A program made the position numbers and the translations under genes. Below the pieces are notes generated by a model. That model had not been told where the DNA came from and searched no databases. It was given only the letters and a program-made list of their open reading frames with translations. DNA of 64,000 bases from Perognathus longimembris pacificus. Its lineage: Eukaryota > Chordata > Mammalia > Rodentia > Heteromyidae. The stretch lies in assembly GCF_023159225.1 (NCBI RefSeq), contig NC_063188.1, positions 34,155,979 to 34,219,978 of the forward strand, given 5' to 3'. Of this stretch, positions 53,471 to 64,000 are shown one piece after another (the stretch's first letter is position 1; every line of letters starts with the position of its first letter).

Positions 53471-54005
53471 TTAATAAGCTAAGCATTCACTTATTAAATG
53501 GCCCACCAGTTATACTTGAGCGTTTATCCCAGAGAAAAGACAACTTAGGCTAACAGAAAATCTGTACACAAATGTTTATAGAAATTTTATCCAGAACAGT
53601 CCCAAACTAGAAATGACCCAGATGTCCTTTGACAGAGTGGGGACCCACCCTGTGGAATACTACTCTGCAACAAAAGGGACAAAAACACTATGAGGAACAT
53701 CATGCAAGCATCTCAAGGGCATTATGCTGAGTGAATAGAAACCACTTCCTCAAGGTCATACTGATATTATAGTACATTATTCCCTCTACATAGCATTGTT
53801 GAAATGATAAATTTATTTTAATGGAGAACAGATTAGTGGTTGGTAGGAATTCAGGGTGTGAGTGGAGGGAGAAGGTGTGATTGTTAACAGGAAACATAAG
53901 GAATCTTTTTGGTGAGAAATTTTTTTCATTATCTTGATTGGCTTGGTGGATGCATAAACCTATACATGATAAATTCACATTGAACTATATATGCATATTG
54001 GTAAT
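53471..54005 (+). mobile_element. L1 ORF2 end and 3' UTR remnant
   Basis: TACACAAATGTTTATAGAAA, GACCCAGATGTCCTTTGACA, GGAATACTACTCTGCAACAA and GAACAGATTAGTGGTTGGTA follow the order of old L1. The duplicated segment before it belongs to the same element. Confidence 0.8.
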
Positions 54006-54016
54006 TTCCTGAAAAT

Positions 54017-54465
54017 AATATTTTTTGGCAATAGTGGTATTTGAGCTCAGGGCTTCATGCTTCCTAGAGAGATGCTCTACTATTTGGATTACACTCCTAG
54101 ACATGTTTGCTTTTAGTTATTATTTCAGATAGAGTTTCATGTTTTCACCTGGGCAAGCCTTGGACCTCAATACTCCTATGTATATCTCTCTTGTAGCTGC
54201 ACTTATGGGGCATGCACCACTAGGTCTGGTTTATTGATATAGGTAGGCTCTTACTATTTGCCTTGCTTGGCCTTGAACCAGTCAGGATCGTCCCAATCTC
54301 TACTTCCTAAGTAATGGATTTGTAATTCCATGAGTATCTATGATCAGCCATCTCTCCCTTTGCTTGAGACAGGTCTCACTATGCGGCCCAGGCTGGCTTG
54401 AAATCCTCCTGCATTTGACTCCTGAGTGCTGGGATTACCAGCATGTGTTACTACACCTGACTCTG
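54017..54465 (-). mobile_element. ID and B1 fragment cluster
   Basis: ID (54017-54100), 7SL-like (54115-54235) and B1 (54365-54465), all reading on the minus strand. Confidence 0.6.
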
Positions 54466-54495
54466 ATTCCCTGCCTCCCTCCCCCTCCTCTTTTT

Positions 54496-54722
54496 TTGCT
54501 GGTCTTGGGACTTAAACTCTGGGCCTGGACACTGTCGCTGAGCTTTTGTGTTCAAGGCAGAGTACTCTACCACTTGAGTCACAGCTCTACTTTTGGATTT
54601 TTATGGTTAATTGGGGATAAGAGTCTCATGGACTTTCCTGCCTGGTCTGGCTTTAAACCAAGATCCTCAGATCTCAGCCTCGAGTAGCCAGAATTACTTG
54701 TGTTAGCTACTAGTGCCCTGCT
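54496..54722 (-). mobile_element. 7SL-Geo chimeric SINE
   Basis: Full chimera (Geo at 54496-54600, 7SL head at 54620-54722). Confidence 0.85.
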
Positions 54723-56000
54723 GATTTCTCAATTTTGATGTTGCCTTGTATTTATGAAAGATGTAACTCTTAGGAGCAACAGGAAAAGGGCTATGCAGGA
54801 TGTTTCTGTCCTAGCTTTATAACTTTCTGTGAATTACTTCAAAAGAAAAAGTTTAAAAATACAGCATATCAGCTTTGATGAAAATTTAAACAGAGTCAGG
54901 ATGTAATGGCCAGTAAGTGCTATCTCAAGAGGATGTAGGCAAGGAAGGTGTCTGCAAGGCGATGACATTTCAGGAGACCCAATTATCAGGGTAACTCATA
55001 TTGTGTCTCTGATCAGAGCAGGATAATCTCACCATACAAACAGCATGTTTTGTAGGGAGAATGAATGACTATTTTCAAGACAGGGGATTGGGGATGGGGA
55101 CTGATGGAGCAACTGCACATATGTTATAAGATGCGGGGAGGGACCACTTACAGCTTCATTGATGAAAAGGGCTTGTCTGCCTAGAGGCAGAGAATTGAAA
55201 CTGAGCAAGGTCTGTCTGCTTGGGAGTGGGCTGTGTGTGTGGGGACATGTATGTGTGAGTATATGAGTACTGCACTGAGTCTATGCGACACTGTGGATGT
55301 GTATGTGTGCATGTGAAGATCACATGGACATAGAAAGGACTTGGGGTACTTGGGACAAGGAGGTTGGTGCTAGGCTAGGTTTGTATTCCATGTCCTACTC
55401 ATAAACCCAGGCTCACATGTGTGCCTCCACCCAATTTTATATGTAAGCATTACCTCTCTCTAAAATGGTTTCCCTTCCTGTCATGCCTGGGAAATCTTGT
55501 CCTTCTCTCAAGGTCCCACTCAGGTATATCTGCCTCCAGGAGGTAGTACATCAATGGTGGGGTACAGAGAACCCACCTAGTGTTGTTTACACTAGGAAGG
55601 GACATACATAGGGTGGCTGGAGGTGGGGGGGCTGTGAGTTTTTGCACATGGAAGTTTTTCATCTGGGTTTGTACATTTGAGTTAAGGTTATGATGTGAGT
55701 ATATGGTAGTATACTTACTATACACATATGGTAGTATACTCACATACATATGGTATACTCATAGCTCATTGCTATGGACAGTGAGCTTCTGAATCCAAAG
55801 CTTGAAGAAAGGGGTTGGAAATTTTACTTTTAAAAAGTAGTCCTATTAATTATTGTGATATGATTAGGAACATTTAGACAATGCTACATTGCACTCTAAC
55901 CTTTTACCGATGAAGAAACAAATTCAGAAAAAGGAAGTTATTCACTGAAGGTCATATAGCCAGTTAGCGATTGTACCGAGACAAAAAAGAACCTTGGTCC
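54723..56000. other. Unique intronic sequence
   Basis: No repeat is recognised up to a worn MIR at about 55840-56000. TATGGTAGTATACT occurs twice at about 55702-55742 with inverted neighbours. Confidence 0.45.
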
Positions 56001-56247
56001 ATCTGTACCTCCCAGAAATTTTATGTGAAATCCATCAAATATAGACTGTCTCCTACATTATAGGTCACTTACTAAATACTTACATGAATGAATTTGAGTG
56101 ACACCCACCACCTGCCAGGAGTTTACAAGGACTAAGTAATAGACAAGTAAATTTCAATGGAATACAGCAAATGAAAGATGGAAGACAGATTTGGAATTGA
56201 GGCAGTAGGCAGCTTAAGTGAGCAAAGCAGAAGATACAGGACAGAGC

Positions 56248-56481
56248 AATGCACAGCACTTCATTACACTGCATAGCACTGCATAACACAGTACAGTACT
56301 ACACAGCACTGCACTACACTACAGAACACAGAACTACAAAGCACTACACTGCACAGCACTACCGCATAGTACTTCACAGCACTGCACTATGCAGCACAGT
56401 ACTGCATCACACTACACTACACTACACTGTACCACACAGAACGACAAAGCACAGCACTACAAAACATTGCAGAGCATTGCC
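56248..56481. repeat. Degenerate pentanucleotide satellite (about 230 bp)
   Basis: Built almost wholly of 5-base words of the form ACACT, GCACT, AGCAC, TACAC, with G/T/A variation. An 86-codon frame across it (rich in His, Thr, Tyr) is a by-product of the repeat. Confidence 0.92.
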
Positions 56482-56681
56482 CTTCAATATCCTCAGACTT
56501 GGCTGCTGAGTAGACAGGAGATTCCAAAGGTTCTCTAAGTTTCCTCCTAAATCCTCACTTTATACATGTTGGACCTAGTCAATGATCCCCTCTCCTTTCC
56601 AATGCTGTTGCTTTCCAACGTATGGTAGGGAGGGGTCATCTCTTCAGTCAGGAAGGACAGATGGCAAAGAGGCTCACTCAC

Positions 56682-56727
56682 CTGATGAGTGTGCAGAACT
56701 GTAAGAACGATGGATTCCTTAGCGCTC
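56682..56727 (-). CDS. Frmpd3: Frmpd3 coding exon 3 (end of PDZ)
   Basis: 46 bp, phase 2 in and 0 out; acceptor TGTAG (ends at 56728), donor GTGAGT (begins at 56681). The first base completes Arg84 and the rest encodes SAKESIVLTVLHTHQ (85-99), the last beta strand of the PDZ domain. It is the smallest exon and would break the frame if skipped. Confidence 0.97.
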
Positions 56728-57235
56728 CTACAGAGAAAAGAGGGAACAGGAGAGCAGTGTATCATGCACTAGGTATTCATCTAGTACAAGAAGCAACACC
56801 AGAATTTTCCCCTGGGTTGCATTCAGGTATATGGATTAGGACAGAGGGCAATCTGGTGACAGCATGGATGTCTGGCCTCCTATCATTTGTGGATGTGGAC
56901 GCAAGCCATCCACATTGGTTCATACAGGCATCCATGATGGAATGACCCTTACCTCTGGGGCTGTCATTTTTCTGGTCTTCTTCATATATTCCTTTTAACA
57001 TTTTCTCCATATAAATCCTCAAATCAGGGGAGCAATTTTATCTACAAACTAGAAAATTCTCAAGGAAAATGAAAGGCTCAAATTATGGAACTCAAAGGGC
57101 ATTCCGCCAGAGTCCTGGGAACCATGTATGATGATTATTGGCAATTTACCATTTAAGCAAGAGAAGAAACTCACAGGAAAAACCCAAAGGAGGTCATTTG
57201 GTCATTGTGACTCATACACAGCAGATTTGTTTTAA

Positions 57236-57571
57236 TTGAGGGACCGAAAAATGAGAGCCAGGGAGCAACAGACGGAAGGCAAGACTCTCCAGATAGCAAA
57301 TATTCCTAAGGATGAAGAATTTGAAACTCGTCTGATGAGAATTATGCCAGTGATCAAAGAAGCTGTGAGGTATGAAAAGTCTCTCCCAGGAACCCATCTT
57401 TTAAAAGAACTAAATGAAATGGAAATAGTTTGCCCTGAAGGAGTGTCTCTGTTCCCAGTTTGCCTTTTCCAAATGTTTATGGGAACCAAGTCATTCAAGA
57501 AGGAGTCAAGTCAGGTGGTGAGGTCCACCTGTAATCCTAGCACTTGGGAGGCTCAGCCAGGAGGATTATGA
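57236..57571 (+). other. Unassigned 112-codon open frame, antisense to Frmpd3
   Basis: From the first ATG (57251) the frame reads MRAREQQTEGKTLQIANIPK and continues through TRLMRIMPVIKEAVRYEK up to a B1 element at about 57515. The composition looks protein-like (charged, few Ser/Cys/Trp artefacts) and the part 57236-57510 matches no repeat I know. I do not recognise a family. It may be a pseudogene fragment or chance; an opposite-strand frame of 88 codons overlaps it. Confidence 0.3.
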
Positions 57572-57630
57572 AGTTGAAGCCAGCCTGGACTACACAGCAA
57601 GACTTTTAAAGCAAAACAACAACAACAAAA
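57515..57630 (+). mobile_element. B1 SINE
   Basis: GTGGTGAGGTCCACCTGTAA to GCAAGACTTTTAAAG with an AAC-rich tail. Confidence 0.72.
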
Positions 57631-57844
57631 AAGAATTAGAGTCAAGACACCCTTGACTCTGGGTATTCAAGAAATGTCTACACTCTCCCCTACCCCATCC
57701 CTCATCCCTGCTTAAGGACTTCAAAGGCAAAGTCCAGACTTGGATTAGCTCCAAGTTTGGGAAGTTCCCAGTAGAGTGGTATTATGAAGAAAATACTAAT
57801 GCCATGAGCAGAAAAGGAGCACAACACAATTCATGTGGTTTGTC

Positions 57845-58345
57845 TGCTCCAGCCCCTGCCACCTATCCCTACTTCATTCAGAAGAAAGCCACCATCCTTA
57901 CAATGACTTATGAGGCTCCCCATCTCTCCCTTTCCTCACCTGACTCCAGACACAGTGGTTCTCCGCTGTCCCTCTGTCCCGAGATCAGGCCAGACACACT
58001 CCTGCCTTAGGGCCTATGTAGTCACCTCCTCAGTGAAGCCAACACTGGTCACATTATTAAAGTTACATTCAGTACTTGGGTGCCTAGTACCCCTGGTCCT
58101 CTTTATCCCCAATCGACTTTCTATTATTCAATAGTGTTACTTCTAATGTATTGTACAGTCATTTATTTTTGGTATAGTATGTCTCTTCTTACTGGAATGT
58201 AAATACCAACTAACTAGAGAATTTCATCTCTAATTCACTGCTGTATCTTCAGTGCCAAGAATACTGCCTGGTGCATAGTAGCTATTAAACAATAATTATT
58301 CATTGATTAACTGAGTGAACAAGTAAATAAATGAATACCCACTAG
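57845..58345 (+). mobile_element. L2 LINE 3' remnant
   Basis: Good L2 order: GCCTTAGGGCCTATGTAGTC, GTATCTTCAGTGCCAAGAAT, CTGGTGCATAGTAGCTATTA. Confidence 0.7.
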
Positions 58346-59127
58346 CCCCCAAGTGAGCTCTATTTTGACCCCAAGGGAACTCTGGATTTCCTCACAAAAT
58401 ATACTACTTTGTTCTAGGGTACAAAGATAGCCTTTAGAAGCAGAGCAGGGATGAGGCTGAAAGAACCTCAACATGCTCTGGTGAGGTTTCAAGAACTCAC
58501 TGTATATTTGTGGTGGTGGAGGGTGAATGTTGAATGCTGAAAGGTGAAGGACAAAGGTTGAAGTACAGAGGAATGCAATGGGCAACTCAACTTGGAGAAA
58601 ACCTAACTAAGAAGGTTGTCAGGGTCCAGACCCATTTCAAGGTGCTGAGCTTGAGGGGGAACAGGCCAAAGAATATCTGCTCTGGACTACAGAGAGCATC
58701 TCACGCTGCTAAGAGTGCTGTGCTACAAATAAATTGCTAAGTCTGCCTTTGAAAACCAGGTAGAAGTTCAGAGACTAGAAGGGGTTTTGAGAGACCCAGA
58801 AAGATGAGTAGAATGAACACACTGAGCTATGTGGGAGAGAGAACAAGAGAGCACGAGAGCAAGAGAGAGAGAGAGAGTAAGAGTGAAAGAGTGAGTGGGG
58901 TGGGGAAGAGAATAAATGGTTCTATTTAGAGAGAGATAGCTAAGGTCTTCCAACCGAATTTAGCTGTGGAATTTAGTCTTCCCTCTGTCCTCTTATTCTT
59001 TATTAAGAAAACTATGCAAGGGTGCGAGCATGTGGTGTGAGGATAGAGACTCTGTGTGTGTGAGAGAGAGAGGGGGGGCAGGGATGTAGGAATAAAATTT
59101 GCTTTCACTGTGCTTATCATAGTGTGT
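58346..59127. other. Unique sequence with purine-rich patch
   Basis: A GA-rich imperfect repeat at about 58826-58890 and a GT/GA patch at 59050-59085; otherwise nothing recognised. Confidence 0.5.
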
Positions 59128-59368
59128 ATTTTTTTCTGGTAATAGGGCTCAGGGTCTCATTCTTGCTCTGTTTCTTGCATTTGTTCAGCATTCTTGCGCG
59201 TGGCTGGTGCTCTATGACTTGGGTCATGCCTCTAGCCTAGTTTTTTCTAGTTAATTGGAGATAGTCTCATGAATTTTTATTGGCCTGGGTTGGTTTTGAA
59301 CCACTATCCTCTAGATCTCAGCCTCCTGATTAGCTAGGATTACAGGTGTGTGTCACCAGTACCTGGCT
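59128..59368 (-). mobile_element. 7SL-Geo chimeric SINE
   Basis: Strongly diverged chimera recognised by TAGTTAATTGGAGATAGTCT and CAGCCTCCTGATTAGCTAGG. Confidence 0.75.
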
Positions 59369-59716
59369 CAGGATTCTTTAGTAGCTTGGTTGTTTCTCAT
59401 CAGTCACTTAGCTTGTCTCTCTGCACAGTACTAACCAAATAAAGAGGGTCAGGTGAGGATTGGAGGTGAGACTGTGGCAGGAAACTCTTCATGTTTGTTC
59501 ATATCACTGGAACAGGCTAAACCAGAGTGTGTGAGGCATCTCTGACCCCGACTGGCTGGCCCTGGAAATACTAGGTAGCCAGGAGCCATGGGTGGGGCTG
59601 ACCTGCCTTTGAGGACTCCTCTCTCAGGGCAGGAAGGACAGTGGTAGCCCTTTGCTATTAGTGGGGCAGGAGTGAAGACATTGTTAAGCTCCTGCCAAGG
59701 CCCCGTAGGCCCGTTA

Positions 59717-61594
<1,878 letters not shown>

Positions 61595-61735
61595 TAGTAG
61601 AGTGACCCTGGACAAATTGTTTCTCTTCCTCAGGTTCCCCATTCATAAAATGAAAATGGTACAAGTTACTTGCCTTGCAAGCTTGCTCATGACAAATAAA
61701 TAAGGTAATGTAAAGTACATAGTAGATACTTAGGC
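61595..61735 (-). mobile_element. MIR SINE remnant
   Basis: CCATTCATAAAATGAAAATG and AAGTACATAGTAGATACTTA are the reverse complement of the MIR core. Confidence 0.6.
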
Positions 61736-62192
61736 AGTGGTAGCTGTTGCTATTGCTACTCTGGCATTCAGAGTGAATTCTGGCCTTGCCCTCTGATCCT
61801 ACCTGTGGTCTCTAGCCTATTTCTGGTCTGACCTAACTGTGGATGGCATATCTCATGAGTCTGTATTGGTCTCCATAGCCAGATGCTTAGATTCTCCAGG
61901 GTAGGAACTATCTTGCACTCCCCTGCAGCTCTGTTGGGTTTAGAGTAGGTAGTCTTATAAATACTCATTGAATTGAATTGAATGGTACTTTCTCATCCAA
62001 GGCATTATGACTCTTCTATGCAAGTTATATGCAAAGGGAAGCTTTAATAAGCCCCCAAACCTACTAAATGGTCAACTATAGCCTCCGTCTGGGGCCTCAC
62101 ACCACCTCACTGGTTGTGTCTATCAGGGTTAAACACAGCTATTGGTGGCCAACTTGTTACTCACACTTTAAGCATTCCCCGGTAACATGTTA

Positions 62193-63557
<1,365 letters not shown>

Positions 63558-63568
63558 AAGCAGGATGA

Positions 63569-63688
63569 GGGGGGAAATGAGGGAGGAGGTAACAAATTGT
63601 ACAAGAAATGTACCCGCTGCCTTATGTATGAAACTGTAACCCCTCTATACATCACTTTGATAATAAATAAGTAATTATTGAGATAAAA
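63569..63688 (+). mobile_element. Short retroposon with L1-like 3' end (copy 4)
   Basis: 120 bp between AAGCAGGATGA at 63558-63568 and 63689-63699. It starts with GGGGGGAAATGAGGGAGG, includes TGAAACTGTAACCCCTCTAT and ends in AATAAATAAG and an A-rich tail. Confidence 0.82.
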
Positions 63689-63702
63689 AAGCAGGATGAT
63701 TT

Positions 63703-63793
63703 TATTTTGTGGTTATTTGGGAGAAGTGTTAAATTCAGGGTCTTGTACTGGCCAGGCAGGTGTTCTACCATTTGAACCAGACCCCTAGCCCAA
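63703..63793 (-). mobile_element. ID SINE fragment
   Basis: GGTCTTGTACTGGCCAGGCA to AGACCCCTAGCCCA. Confidence 0.55.
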
Positions 63794-64000
63794 GAAGTGG
63801 GAGATTTTAACACGTCCAGAATGATACAATTAGCTAAGAGCACCAAGTTCATTAGAGGTGAAACCAAACCTGTTGGTTCCAAGCAGTTAGATTGTTTATC
63901 AGGACACAAGTCAAGTAATTAGAGCAGAGCTTAAGATGGTTTGTTGGAGACAGGGAGATTTAGAGTAATTATATGAAAAAGAAATTCACAGTCTAGCAAA

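Noticed and set aside
56249..56509. 86-codon frame rich in His, Thr and Tyr
   Set aside because: Direct consequence of the pentanucleotide satellite.

Overview
The window is nuclear DNA from a rodent, almost certainly a geomyoid (kangaroo rat, pocket mouse or pocket gopher). It carries about two dozen copies of the dimeric IDL-Geo SINE, whose left half is a tRNA-Ala/ID-like monomer and whose right half is the 'Geo' monomer. From published work on the family I know this SINE as restricted to Geomyoidea. The genus cannot be decided from sequence alone.

There is one protein-coding gene, on the minus strand across nearly the whole window: Frmpd3 (FERM and PDZ domain containing 3, X-linked in human and mouse). 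Thirteen consecutive coding exons can be placed to the base from 62426 (start codon) to 1084. All have GT-AG boundaries, all intron phases agree, and there is no frameshift or stop, so the gene looks intact and functional. Together they encode residues 1 to 755: PDZ (about 20-99), a basic linker (100-134), FERM (about 138-480) and the first part of the long acidic and serine-rich tail (481-755). The remaining C-terminal exon or exons lie to the left of position 1. The promoter and any upstream 5' exon lie to the right of 64000, because the first coding exon is itself preceded by a strong splice acceptor and no CpG-rich promoter is visible.

The rest is intron, roughly half of it recognisable repeats: IDL-Geo; an older, equally abundant chimera of a 7SL/B1-like head and the same Geo monomer; B1 and ID fragments; old L1, L2, MIR and MER5A remnants; a MER2-like and two Tigger-like DNA transposon remnants; and many microsatellites. 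I see no second gene, tRNA gene or CRISPR.

The observations most worth following are these. (1) Four very short retroposons of about 94-136 bp share a 3' end, and each is bounded by its own target-site duplication. (2) The 7SL-Geo and IDL-Geo SINEs share the Geo module, with 7SL-Geo apparently older. (3) Six of nine CA/GT microsatellites sit directly on the 3' ends of Geo elements. (4) An ATG-TGA start-stop element overlaps the Frmpd3 start codon. (5) A long pyrimidine tract (in the transcript) lies 60 nt after the donor of the exon joining PDZ to FERM.
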